Shown here in pieces: positions 8,381 through 16,293 of a DNA stretch of 30,125 nucleotides. The stretch's first letter is position 1, and every line of letters begins with the position of its first letter. Position numbers and translations under genes: made by a program. The notes under the pieces are model-generated. The model was not told the DNA's origin. It did not search any database and saw only the letters and a program-made list of their open reading frames with translations. Origin of the DNA: HIMB11 sp965657135 (lineage in GTDB: Bacteria > Pseudomonadota > Alphaproteobacteria > Rhodobacterales > Rhodobacteraceae); assembly GCA_965657135.1 (NCBI GenBank), contig CBFHNF010000022.1:1-30125 (forward strand), read 5' to 3'.

Positions 8381-8395
8381 ATTCAAATTTTGAAT
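8381..8395. repeat. Short AT-rich palindrome between convergent bchO and cycA
   Basis: ATTCAAA, one base, TTTGAAT forms a perfect 7-bp inverted repeat filling the gap between the bchO and cycA stop codons. The placement suggests a shared transcription end, but the stem is AT-rich and the loop is a single base, so it would be a weak intrinsic terminator at best. It may be chance. Confidence 0.3.
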
Positions 8396-8775
8396 CAGTT
8401 ACCAAGCGTTGCCAGATACGCAATCACATTGGTGCGGTCCGTGTCTTTTTTCAGACCCGCAAATGACATTTTTGTACCCTTCAGATACTTACGAGGGTTT
8501 TCCAAGTAATCATCCAATGTGGCTGCATCCCAAACAAGTCCAGATCCCGCCATCGCTTTTGAATATTTATATCCCTCGATGCTTCCGGCTTCGCGATCAA
8601 CTACACCGTAAAGACTTGGGCCAGTTTTGTTTTTGCCCTCTTCAATTGCATGGCATGACTTGCATTTTTTAAATACTTTTTCACCTTTTGCCGCATCACC
8701 GGCAGAATGGCTTCCACTAAAAGCGCTGCTTGCAACAATGCATAGCGCTGCAGTGATCTTTGCAGTTTTCAACAT
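8395..8775 (-). CDS. cycA: Cytochrome c2-like class I c-type cytochrome
   Basis: This secreted monohaem class I cytochrome c would be a periplasmic electron carrier, probably between cytochrome bc1 and the reaction centre. The 126-residue precursor has a hydrophobic signal peptide (about residues 1-25), the haem-binding motif CKSCH at 38-42, GPSLYGVV near 52, and the axial methionine in TKMSF at residue 103. I chose ATG 8775 because AAGGAG lies six bases upstream; an in-frame ATG six codons earlier would place that ribosome-binding site inside the gene. It follows hemA by 62 bases. The family also contains cytochromes used in respiration, so the electron partner is inferred from location. Confidence 0.88.
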   Translation of the reverse strand: MLKTAKITAALCIVASSAFSGSHSAGDAAKGEKVFKKCKSCHAIEEGKNKTGPSLYGVVDREAGSIEGYKYSKAMAGSGLVWDAATLDDYLENPRKYLKGTKMSFAGLKKDTDRTNVIAYLATLGN

Positions 8776-8796
8776 GGTGTTCTCCTTATTCAATAC

Positions 8797-8827
8797 ACCA
8801 TAGCTAGTTCACACATGCCAAAGTCAA
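8797..8827 (-). promoter_or_regulatory. Possible cycA promoter
   Basis: In the 62-base gap between hemA and cycA the - strand has TTGACT (8827-8822) and TATGGT (8802-8797), separated by 19 bases. That spacing is longer than optimal. It could provide transcription of cycA independent of the upstream superoperon, but the match is weak. Confidence 0.25.
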
Positions 8828-8837
8828 GGGAACTCAA

Positions 8838-10052
8838 TCATGCAACAGCATGTGAAATCGCACATTTTTTCCAAAGCACTGAAAGTGCGTTAATTAAATG
8901 ATCAATATCAGCGTCCGTATGCAACGGCGACGGGGTAAAGCGCAGCCGTTCTTCACCTCTTGGGACCGTTGGATAATTGATAGGCTGAACATAAATGCCG
9001 TAATCCTGCATCAGAATATCTGCGATCTGACGACACTTGACGGGATCTTTGATCATAACTGGAATAATATGTGATGGATTTTCCAAATGTGGGATACCCG
9101 CGCGATCTAATCCTGCACGCAATTTCGCAACTTGCCGGCGTTGTTTGGCACGTTCCATTTCAGATATCTTCAAATGCGCGATGGATGCACATGCGCCCGC
9201 CGCAACTGCAGGCGGCAATGCGGTTGTAAAAATGAACCCGCTTGCAAAAGAGCGAATAAAGTCACAAAGCGCATCAGAACCAGTGATGTACCCTCCCATC
9301 ACGCCATAGGCTTTTCCAAGTGTACCTTCGATCAACGTAATTCTGTCAGCTAAGCCGAGTTCTTCGGATACCCCACCTCCGCGTGGACCGTACAAACCTA
9401 CAGCATGGACTTCGTCAAGATAGGTCATAGCACCATGTTTTTCAGCAACCTCAACAATCTCTTCCATGGGGCAAATGTCACCGTCCATTGAATAAACAGA
9501 CTCAAACGCCACGATTTTTGGTCTGGAAGGATCTAAAGAACTTAATTTTCGATCCAAATCCTCGGGGTCATTGTGTTTCCAAATCAATTTTTCAGCACGA
9601 GAATGGCGCACGCCTTCGATCATACTAGCATGGTTCAATGCATCAGAAAGGATCACTGCATTTGGAAGCCTTGCACCAAGAGTACTAAGCGCTGCCCAAT
9701 TGGACACGTAACCAGAGGTAAATAAGAGCGCGCCCTCTTTGCCATGAAGATCAGCTAATTCGCGCTCTAATAATAAATGATGGTGATTTGTGCCAGAAAT
9801 ATTGCGCGTACCACCTGCACCACATCCGCAACTATCAATCGTTTCCTTCATAGCGTTACGTACGACAGGATGCTGTCCCATGCCTAGATAATCATTAGAA
9901 CACCATACTGTAACTTCTTCAGGGGCGTTCGGATCGTGACTCTTCGCTTTTGGAAATGAACCACATTGACGTTCCAACTCGGCAAATATCCGGTAGTTAC
10001 CGTCATTTTTTAAGCGATTTAACTGTTCGTTAAAAAGTGCATCATAATCCAT
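8838..10052 (-). CDS. hemA: HemA, 5-aminolevulinate synthase
   Basis: This 404-residue pyridoxal-phosphate enzyme condenses glycine with succinyl-CoA to 5-aminolevulinate, the first tetrapyrrole precursor in alphaproteobacteria. Visible motifs are WCSNDYLGMGQHP at about residues 50-62, GAGGTRNISGTNHHH near 78-92, DEVHAVGLYGPRGGG near 213-227, and the PLP-lysine segment EGTLGKAYG with Lys 247. The length is standard. A good AAAGGA ribosome-binding site precedes the ATG, and the start overlaps the end of puhE by 11 bases. Being in the superoperon ties precursor supply to bacteriochlorophyll synthesis. Another ALA synthase gene may exist elsewhere in the genome. Confidence 0.97.
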   Translation of the reverse strand: MDYDALFNEQLNRLKNDGNYRIFAELERQCGSFPKAKSHDPNAPEEVTVWCSNDYLGMGQHPVVRNAMKETIDSCGCGAGGTRNISGTNHHHLLLERELADLHGKEGALLFTSGYVSNWAALSTLGARLPNAVILSDALNHASMIEGVRHSRAEKLIWKHNDPEDLDRKLSSLDPSRPKIVAFESVYSMDGDICPMEEIVEVAEKHGAMTYLDEVHAVGLYGPRGGGVSEELGLADRITLIEGTLGKAYGVMGGYITGSDALCDFIRSFASGFIFTTALPPAVAAGACASIAHLKISEMERAKQRRQVAKLRAGLDRAGIPHLENPSHIIPVMIKDPVKCRQIADILMQDYGIYVQPINYPTVPRGEERLRFTPSPLHTDADIDHLINALSVLWKKCAISHAVA

Positions 10053-10854
10053 TGTAGTCCTTTCGACAGATATCGTGTCTGTTCTTGTTATCTGGAAGCA
10101 TCCAACGCCAAAGGCGAGCGTCAGGTACGGGCAAAACCATTACCCAGTGTTCAACTAATGCCATTGTCGTCATCGCGGCCAGTAGTGTAAAACCAACGAT
10201 ATCGGCATTCGCAGAAAGTGCATAAATTCGTTCCACCCAGCAGGCCAACGCAAAAGTTAGCAATGTAACCGAAACAGGGAAAAACCAATTTAGAGAGGCG
10301 ATTTTGAAGTGGCTCTTTAAATGTTCAAGAGCGTGCGGGACGAATTCCAAATTAATCCTTGGAACACCAAAGAACAAATTCAGCTTTGCAAAAACGCGAG
10401 CAGCGTACAGAACAATAAACGTCCACATGCCAAACGTATTTTCAGCTCCCCAGCATAATTTTAAAACTAGCAGCGTGGACGCGACAAGCAAGATTTCGTG
10501 ATATGCAAGGGTCCCCCACGCGCGAATGAATCTTTCCAGTGGCAATAGAGCGCGTGGACATTCAGTTGTATTTGGACCAGTGATTGTACCCGTAAGGAAT
10601 GCAAATTCGATCCAGCCCCAAATTGCAAGCGCAGAGAGAAACGCGAAATAAACGGATTGAGTATCATTAATACTGGAGGTCACCCAAAGGCCGAATAAAC
10701 CCGTTACAAAAACGGGAAAGGTTGCAACCGTTGCCGTGGTTCTAAAGTGCACGCTGTAGCGATCACACAGCCTGACAGCCAACAATATCAAGCCAGTGAA
10801 AAACCACCAGCTGAATACTGCAACTATGCAGGCTATGACAATCGGGTTCGTCAT
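10042..10854 (-). CDS. puhE: PuhE, photosynthetic complex assembly protein (DUF3623 type)
   Basis: This 270-residue membrane protein has about six to seven hydrophobic segments and matches PuhE by sequence character and by its position between acsF and hemA. In Rhodobacter capsulatus, PuhE influences reaction-centre and bacteriochlorophyll production, but its mechanism is not known. Conserved-looking polar blocks are TGPNTTECPRALLPLERF near residue 91 and FGVPRINLEFVPHALEHLKSHF near 161-182. I chose ATG 10854, which overlaps the acsF stop by one base (TGATG); a TTG one codon upstream is less likely. The C-terminus overlaps the hemA start. Confidence 0.9.
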   Translation of the reverse strand: MTNPIVIACIVAVFSWWFFTGLILLAVRLCDRYSVHFRTTATVATFPVFVTGLFGLWVTSSINDTQSVYFAFLSALAIWGWIEFAFLTGTITGPNTTECPRALLPLERFIRAWGTLAYHEILLVASTLLVLKLCWGAENTFGMWTFIVLYAARVFAKLNLFFGVPRINLEFVPHALEHLKSHFKIASLNWFFPVSVTLLTFALACWVERIYALSANADIVGFTLLAAMTTMALVEHWVMVLPVPDARLWRWMLPDNKNRHDICRKDYNGL

Positions 10855-11951
10855 CAATACGCGGGCTTAAGTGTTGTAATTGCAGGGACCGCATGCTTTT
10901 TGGATGGAATTGTAAACAATCCTACAAACGCAAGGCCCGCACGAATGCTCGCACCCCATTGTGCAAACTTGCGCCCCTTTTGCTTTGCCTCGGCCAAATC
11001 AACATTTGCTTTTTGCAAACGCTTTAATCCTGCTTCCCACCGTGGGTTATCGATATCCAAGGTGATCGGAAAAATCTGCTGACTAAGCTTTGACGTCTTG
11101 GTGAAAACTTCGTGGGCATACCAATCCGTATCAACACCAAGCGCTTTATGAAAGGCCGGACGTTGATGGTCGCGGATATACATTGTGGCATAAACGGCAG
11201 TTAAGAAAAATTTGATCCACCAAACGTTGACGCCGCGCGTCAATTTCGGATCACTTTTCATCAACAATGCAAACGCTTCACCGTGGGCGAATTCATCATT
11301 ACACCACTCTTCAAACCATTTAAAAATTGGGTGGAAACGGAATTCTGGATGTTGTTCTAAATGACGGAAAATTGTGATATAGCGCGCATATCCTATTTTT
11401 TCCGACAAATACGTAGCGTAGTAAATGAACTTCGGACGGAAATAAGTATATTTCTTTTTCTGCGTCAAAAACCCAAGGTTTACCGCGACACCCGCTTCGC
11501 GCAAAGCATCATTAATAAATCCCGCATGACGCGCTTCGTCGCGTGCCATAAGTTGGAACAGTTGCGTGATTTCTTTGTTTGAACCACGACGTTTCATTTC
11601 CTTATACAACACGCATCCAGAAAACTCTGCGGTGCAAGAACTGATCAGAAAATCGATGAATTCCTTTTTCAGCTGTGGGTCCATGTTATCCCAATCGACC
11701 TCATCCCAATCAGCGTTCTTTTTGAAATGCCCTTTGTTGGGATCACTAACCATGCGGTCAATCAAAGGGTCCCACTCGTCGCGAATGTGCGACACATCAA
11801 TCGCGTCTAATTCATCGAAATCCGTTGTATAAAAACGCGGCGTTAGCAACGTGTCTTGCATCGCGATTTCGGTCGCCATGTCGCTGTCCATTGTTTCCTG
11901 GATTGCAAGGGCTTCTTCTGCAGTCGCTGCATCGGCGGAATGCATATTCAT
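10854..11951 (-). CDS. acsF: AcsF, Mg-protoporphyrin IX monomethyl ester oxidative cyclase (aerobic)
   Basis: This di-iron, oxygen-dependent enzyme forms the isocyclic E ring of (bacterio)chlorophyll, making protochlorophyllide from Mg-protoporphyrin monomethyl ester. In 365 residues the ligand set of the ferritin-like fold is visible: Glu 109 in CTAEFSGC, Glu 139 with His 142 in ARDEARHAGF, and Glu 220 with His 223 in CNDEFAHGEAF. ATG 11951 follows GGAGG by seven bases, so the longer open frame upstream is discarded; a second ATG two codons in is possible. The start overlaps the stop of the small upstream gene (ATGA), suggesting joint production of the two proteins. No anaerobic bchE is visible here. 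Confidence 0.96.
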   Translation of the reverse strand: MNMHSADAATAEEALAIQETMDSDMATEIAMQDTLLTPRFYTTDFDELDAIDVSHIRDEWDPLIDRMVSDPNKGHFKKNADWDEVDWDNMDPQLKKEFIDFLISSCTAEFSGCVLYKEMKRRGSNKEITQLFQLMARDEARHAGFINDALREAGVAVNLGFLTQKKKYTYFRPKFIYYATYLSEKIGYARYITIFRHLEQHPEFRFHPIFKWFEEWCNDEFAHGEAFALLMKSDPKLTRGVNVWWIKFFLTAVYATMYIRDHQRPAFHKALGVDTDWYAHEVFTKTSKLSQQIFPITLDIDNPRWEAGLKRLQKANVDLAEAKQKGRKFAQWGASIRAGLAFVGLFTIPSKKHAVPAITTLKPAY

Positions 11952-12244
11952 AGCGCGACCTCCTCTGAAAATGAGAATTCGCACAATTCCATAACTTCCA
12001 AATCGCCAGTGGCTTTGGTCCATAGGCGCTCAATTGTGCTGGCTCTTAAAATGATTGCCTCGCGCTCTTCTGAAACAATCTCGCCAAAAGGTGCCATAAT
12101 TTCGGGTCCCTGAACTTGGACCTCATCACCAGGATGGATCACCGCTCCGTTGTTAAAGCGGACATGCGCATGCAGGCTCTCAAATTTATGGCTGATTTCA
12201 ACAGTACAGGGCGCGTATTCTTTGGTTCGAGTGAAAAATCCCAT
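11948..12244 (-). CDS. bciE: BciE-type small auxiliary subunit of the oxidative cyclase
   Basis: This 98-residue soluble protein is encoded directly before acsF and overlaps it by four bases (ATGA). It has no signal peptide or membrane segment. It reads as a small beta-rich domain with phrases such as APCTVEISHKFESLHAHVRF, GDEVQVQGPEIM and a strongly acidic C-terminus. In Rhodobacter sphaeroides a small gene next to acsF encodes BciE, needed for activity of the alphaproteobacterial class of oxygen-dependent cyclase. I assign this gene by size, position and overlap rather than by a motif I can prove. AAAGGGA within the end of puhC serves as its ribosome-binding site. Confidence 0.72.
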   Translation of the reverse strand: MGFFTRTKEYAPCTVEISHKFESLHAHVRFNNGAVIHPGDEVQVQGPEIMAPFGEIVSEEREAIILRASTIERLWTKATGDLEVMELCEFSFSEEVAL

Positions 12245-12245
12245 C

Positions 12246-12716
12246 TTAGTTCCCTTTCGTTGCTTTGGCTAAAAGCGTGGCAAAAGCGCGCGCGTTGTCC
12301 GCGCCAAATCCCATCAAATCCGCTTGCCATTCGGTTTGGGGGTCAAAAATTGACAGGCGATTATTCTCGCGCCATCTGATCAAAACAGGTGCATCGAGTG
12401 ATGCTCCTATTTTCATGCGTTCACGTTCAATGACACGCGCAACTCCGGAAACAAAGCCACCTTTGTCACCCTCCCAATCCGCCAACATACGGCCATCTTC
12501 ATCAAACACCGTCACAGCCCCCGTTTGATCAGTTTGGATTGATATACTCGCCTGAGTTACGATTGGTGCATCTGGAGGAATTGAAGATTTCTGCATGCCA
12601 GAAAACCGAAACACGCTAACCGCGATTAGGATTAACAAAACCATTGCGAACATCGCGCGCAATGCTGTTGTTAGTACCGTATCTTCTTTTTTGTGGGTGA
12701 AATGAACGTCACTCAT
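12246..12716 (-). CDS. puhC: PuhC, photosynthetic complex assembly protein
   Basis: This 156-residue protein has a short cytoplasmic N-terminus, one transmembrane segment (about residues 19-40) and a periplasmic domain. That matches PuhC, which in Rhodobacter promotes assembly or reorganisation of the reaction-centre/LH1 core complex. The soluble domain contains DEDGRMLADWEGDKGGFVSG near residue 71, a block expected in the family. It lies 14 bases after puhB and one base before bciE, in the puhA-puhB-puhC order typical of purple bacteria. The exact molecular activity is unknown in the family. Confidence 0.92.
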   Translation of the reverse strand: MSDVHFTHKKEDTVLTTALRAMFAMVLLILIAVSVFRFSGMQKSSIPPDAPIVTQASISIQTDQTGAVTVFDEDGRMLADWEGDKGGFVSGVARVIERERMKIGASLDAPVLIRWRENNRLSIFDPQTEWQADLMGFGADNARAFATLLAKATKGN

Positions 12717-12730
12717 GGTGTCATCCCGTC

Positions 12731-13366
12731 CTAAACCAATGCGCCAAGTTGAGGCGCCTCTGAGTTTTGTGTATTCTCGATTTCTGTAATCCGTGACTTC
12801 GCGGCTTTAGCTAGAATTTGCGCAACAGATTGTACGTCAGGAATAGCGCGCAGCGTTGGCTCAGGCTTACTAATTTTCCAAGACCGCACATGTGGCCAGA
12901 GCACCAAGTATGAAAACTTTGAGGCGCCTTTTGTCTCAATAGCGATGTTACCACATCCATTTTTCCCAGCGGAAACTGCGGCGTTTTCGATCTGAGTATA
13001 TGGCAAATTCAAGGTAACAGTTAATGCTGCTCCAATGCGCATGGCGATACGTCGATTTGTAATGGTGTAAACCGTCGCTCGCGCCTGCACATAGCCAACC
13101 AACATCAAAAGAAGAACCACGACAAATGTCATGATTACGAAGGGGACTGTTACAATAACCGCACGTTCAATCGTTAAAACATCAATCACTGTTACGAACC
13201 GCCAGAGAGTCAAGGCACCGAAATAGGCAATAATCCACCACAAATTCAGCGACTCGACCGTTAAACGAAACCAATTTGGACGCCCTTGCCACAAGATGAC
13301 TTCGCCCCGTGGTGGTAACTCGGGCAAACCATTGATCGGTTCAGCTGCAAAATCATCATGTGACAT
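12731..13366 (-). CDS. puhB: PuhB, reaction-centre assembly factor with PH-like domain
   Basis: This 211-residue membrane protein begins with a cytoplasmic stretch ending GEVILWQGRPNW, followed by two to three hydrophobic segments (about residues 42-100). A bacterial PH-like domain follows, recognisable by TVYTITNRRIAMRIGAALTV near residue 118 and by IAIETKGASKFSYLVLWP. PuhB is a known reaction-centre assembly factor in Rhodobacter capsulatus. An AAGGAG ribosome-binding site precedes the ATG by nine bases. It is placed 18 bases after puhA. The PH-like domain suggests lipid or protein docking, but that is inference. Confidence 0.92.
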   Translation of the reverse strand: MSHDDFAAEPINGLPELPPRGEVILWQGRPNWFRLTVESLNLWWIIAYFGALTLWRFVTVIDVLTIERAVIVTVPFVIMTFVVVLLLMLVGYVQARATVYTITNRRIAMRIGAALTVTLNLPYTQIENAAVSAGKNGCGNIAIETKGASKFSYLVLWPHVRSWKISKPEPTLRAIPDVQSVAQILAKAAKSRITEIENTQNSEAPQLGALV

Positions 13367-13384
13367 GAACGAATTCTCCTTGGA

Positions 13385-14152
13385 TTATAGTTGCGGCTCT
13401 AAACGCGCCGCAGAGGCATAAAGAGTTCCGCCTGCATAATAGGCAGAGATTTTTTCCTCTTCGAGCATTGTGACCTGATTTTCAGATGCATGTGTGGGTA
13501 CACCATCAAAATGCTCTTTGAAGATTGATTTGACGACAACACGATTTGAATGAATCCGTGCGAGCGTCATCGGAACCAAGCGAGTGCCTGATCCTACAGC
13601 TGGGTCCAGATCAATTTCCAGATAACGAACCAATTGCTCTGGCTCATCCACCCACATGTCATTGATCATGCCAACGATATTTCCATCCCCTGCAACAACG
13701 GGTAATCCCCTAGGATCACGACCAGCCGCTACAAAGAACTTTTCGCTGCGCGACATTGGAATGATTTTTGGATGTCCATGAGCATCCAATTCAGCAACAT
13801 TACGACGAGCAGCCCATGAGGCAGGACCAACACCGTCCTTCATTGGATCCCCAGTTGGAACAAACGGGTATCCGTTCGCCTCGTTAGTTTGACGCAAGGC
13901 CACATCGCGACGTTCACCATCGTTATTTGGAAATGTGACCTCGCCACGACCATGGGACAATTTAAATGTCTTTGGTTCTGGTAACGGAAACGGTCCTTGG
14001 TTCGCGGCTTGCGTCCCATCGTCGTTTTCCATCGGATAGCCTTCGCGCATATTTTCGCGTTGAATGTAGAAGATGAGCAATGCAAAAAAGATCCAGAAGA
14101 GCCACAAAGCAGCGCTTGCTAAATCAAAATTTCCAATAAATGCCGTCGTCAT
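13385..14152 (-). CDS. puhA: PuhA, photosynthetic reaction centre H subunit
   Basis: This 255-residue H subunit of the type II reaction centre caps the cytoplasmic face of the L/M core and shapes the proton path to QB. It has one N-terminal transmembrane helix (about residues 11-31), then the conserved IQRENMREGYP and a PRC-barrel cytoplasmic domain including DPRGLPVVAGDGNIVG and VRYLEIDLDP. I chose ATG 14152 (MTTAFIGNFD), preceded by AAAGGA; the nine codons upstream in the open frame overlap the lhaA-puhA gap and are not family-like. It is separated from lhaA by 27 bases, and LhaA and PuhA are commonly adjacent. Confidence 0.97.
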   Translation of the reverse strand: MTTAFIGNFDLASAALWLFWIFFALLIFYIQRENMREGYPMENDDGTQAANQGPFPLPEPKTFKLSHGRGEVTFPNNDGERRDVALRQTNEANGYPFVPTGDPMKDGVGPASWAARRNVAELDAHGHPKIIPMSRSEKFFVAAGRDPRGLPVVAGDGNIVGMINDMWVDEPEQLVRYLEIDLDPAVGSGTRLVPMTLARIHSNRVVVKSIFKEHFDGVPTHASENQVTMLEEEKISAYYAGGTLYASAARLEPQL

Positions 14153-14179
14153 TTTATTTTCCTTTCTCAGGTATTCCAA

Positions 14180-15625
14180 TCACATGGGGAAATCAGCGAG
14201 CTTGATGCTCCTATTTCCAAGATCAGATTTCGATTGGGTGCGCCGCGCCATACGCACCAGTGGGACAAGTATCGCGAGTGTGACGATCAACACCGCAATC
14301 TCGAGGTGATAAACAAATGAATAACCAGTGGCTGGGGTGGCTAAGGTTTGACCAAAATCTCCACGCATCGCCAACGTGTTGATCCAATCTCGTAACGAAC
14401 CTCCAAGAGCAATTGCAATCCCTGCAGAGGTTGCTTGTGATGCGCCCCAGGCCCCTAATGCCAAGCCATGTGAGGTCTCTTTGTTTTGACCAAGCAGCAT
14501 AGCGGCAATCAGCGTCGAAACAGCAAAAAGGCCTGATCCGAGACCAATCAAAAACGCCCCAATAAAGAATAAGATCGTTGATCCCAATGGTGCCGAAAAG
14601 ATGACAGCCGGAAATGCCAATAAGCCTACAAAAACACTGCTTGCCATCAATTGATACGGATTCGAACCCGCCTTAAGTCGACGCGCAGTGTACGCCAACC
14701 CGACAAGTGCACCAAAGGCCCATGCCGCAGTGAGCCAAGTCGTTTGACCAACGGCAAGCCCAAGTATTTCACCACCATATGGCTCGAGCAGCACATCTTG
14801 CATATTAAAGGCCAAGGTGCCCAGGAAAACGACCGCGATTAACCGAGAGGCAATGCTCTCAGATATAAATTTTGACCATGTTTCAGAAAACTTGGGCTGC
14901 AGTTGTGCGCGCTGCGCCTTGGTCATTGGATTAACGTGCTCTTGCTTCCATAGCGCAATTAAGTTCAACACCAACCCGGCAAGTGCAGCACCTTGAACAA
15001 CTCTAATCAACGTTAAGTTAGAAAAGTCAGATAATAGCCAACCTATAAGTAAGGCAGAGACCCCCATCCCAAGCAAATACATGACATAGAGAAGCGCAAC
15101 GACGCGAGGCCGCGTTTCCTCGGTTGCTCGATCACTCGCCAAAGCAAGACCTGCAGTTTGCGTCATATGAAGCCCAAGACCTGTCATCAAAAATGCCAAG
15201 GCTGCCAGAACTTCACCCGCCCAAGATGGCCCAATAGTCTGATCACCAGACAGGACTAATAATGCAAAAGGCATTACAGCAAGACCACCCATTTGCCAAA
15301 GCGATCCAAACCAAATAAATGGTACGCGCTTCCAACCGATCGCAGAACGATATGTATCAGAACGGAAACCGATCAGGGCACGGAATGGCGCTATTAACAC
15401 AGGCAACGCAATCATCACCGCTACGATCATCGCGGGAACACTGAGTTCAACAATCATGACGCGATTGAGTGTTCCCAACAACATCACACTCGCAAGCCCC
15501 ACCGATACTTGGAACAATGACAAACGCAATAACTGACCAAGCGGTAAATCCTGACTAGCAGCATCCGCAAATGGAAGCATTTGACGCGTGAATTTTGTCA
15601 ATGGATGAGGCGAGCGTTGTGTCAT
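14180..15625 (-). CDS. lhaA: LhaA, LH1 assembly protein of the PucC/BCH family
   Basis: This 481-residue integral membrane protein has about twelve predicted helices and belongs to the PucC branch of the major facilitator superfamily. LhaA helps assembly of the light-harvesting 1 complex, perhaps by handing over bacteriochlorophyll. Family features are TLNRVMIVELSVPAMIV near residue 45, ALIGFRSDTYRSAIGWKRVP near 82, DVLLEPYGGEILGL near 276, and GLALGAWGASQATSAG near 388. Its position between bchM and puhA distinguishes it from the second PucC-like gene at 27566. The ATG overlaps the bchM stop (ATGA). Confidence 0.95.
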   Translation of the reverse strand: MTQRSPHPLTKFTRQMLPFADAASQDLPLGQLLRLSLFQVSVGLASVMLLGTLNRVMIVELSVPAMIVAVMIALPVLIAPFRALIGFRSDTYRSAIGWKRVPFIWFGSLWQMGGLAVMPFALLVLSGDQTIGPSWAGEVLAALAFLMTGLGLHMTQTAGLALASDRATEETRPRVVALLYVMYLLGMGVSALLIGWLLSDFSNLTLIRVVQGAALAGLVLNLIALWKQEHVNPMTKAQRAQLQPKFSETWSKFISESIASRLIAVVFLGTLAFNMQDVLLEPYGGEILGLAVGQTTWLTAAWAFGALVGLAYTARRLKAGSNPYQLMASSVFVGLLAFPAVIFSAPLGSTILFFIGAFLIGLGSGLFAVSTLIAAMLLGQNKETSHGLALGAWGASQATSAGIAIALGGSLRDWINTLAMRGDFGQTLATPATGYSFVYHLEIAVLIVTLAILVPLVRMARRTQSKSDLGNRSIKLADFPM

Positions 15626-16293
15626 TTACGCACCCTCAACGCATGTGAAATATAAAAACCAGACGAGACACGACCCAGATCAGTCAAATGTGTTCCATCA
15701 TCCAACATACGGGCAAGCGAGCGTGGCGCGTGCGGAACCATTACTGGTGATTTATCACCCTTAGGTGCCAGTTTACCTGCATACCACATCATCATCAAAA
15801 GCGGTGTTTTTGGCGCAACTGTAAAAACAACATCTTGCGACGTACGATCAGATAATTTTTTTAAGACGCCCGCAAGATCACGCTTTGAATAATAAATTAA
15901 ACTATCCATCGCCAACACATAATCAAACGCACCCAGCGCATTATTGGTCATATCACCTGCAACGAAATCGATACGATTGTGCAGGTTTTCTGGAATACGT
16001 TGTTGTGCAATTGAAATCAGAGCTGGACTGATATCAATGGCCACAACCTCAGCCCCACGTTCAGCAAGCAGTTGGCTGACTTGCCCTACCCCGCAACCTG
16101 CATCCAGCACTCTGGCGCCGTGGAGGTTCTGCGGCAACTGCGACAACAATTTCGCGCGCATCTGGTCACGACCAGCGCGAACAGTTTGACGAATACGCGA
16201 AACAGGGGCATCAGACGTCAGGCGCTCCCATGTCTGTGTTGCGGTCTTGTCAAAATATGTTTCTACGCGCGAAAGAGTCTGATTATAGCTCAT
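15622..16293 (-). CDS. bchM: BchM, Mg-protoporphyrin IX O-methyltransferase
   Basis: This 223-residue class I S-adenosylmethionine methyltransferase methylates the C13 propionate of Mg-protoporphyrin IX, the step after Mg-chelatase and before the cyclase. SAM motif I, VLDAGCGVG, is at residues 62-70, the acidic end of strand 2 is AIDIS near 85, and YVLAMDSLIYYS marks motif post-II. I chose ATG 16293, overlapping the bchL stop by one base (TGATG); a TTG one codon upstream is less likely. It is followed by lhaA with a four-base overlap. Length and context are standard. Confidence 0.95.
   Translation of the reverse strand: MSYNQTLSRVETYFDKTATQTWERLTSDAPVSRIRQTVRAGRDQMRAKLLSQLPQNLHGARVLDAGCGVGQVSQLLAERGAEVVAIDISPALISIAQQRIPENLHNRIDFVAGDMTNNALGAFDYVLAMDSLIYYSKRDLAGVLKKLSDRTSQDVVFTVAPKTPLLMMMWYAGKLAPKGDKSPVMVPHAPRSLARMLDDGTHLTDLGRVSSGFYISHALRVRK

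Noticed and set aside
8381..8395. Strong bidirectional terminator between bchO and cycA
   Set aside because: The palindrome is real, but its stem is only seven AT-rich pairs with a one-base loop, so I list it as a repeat rather than a terminator.
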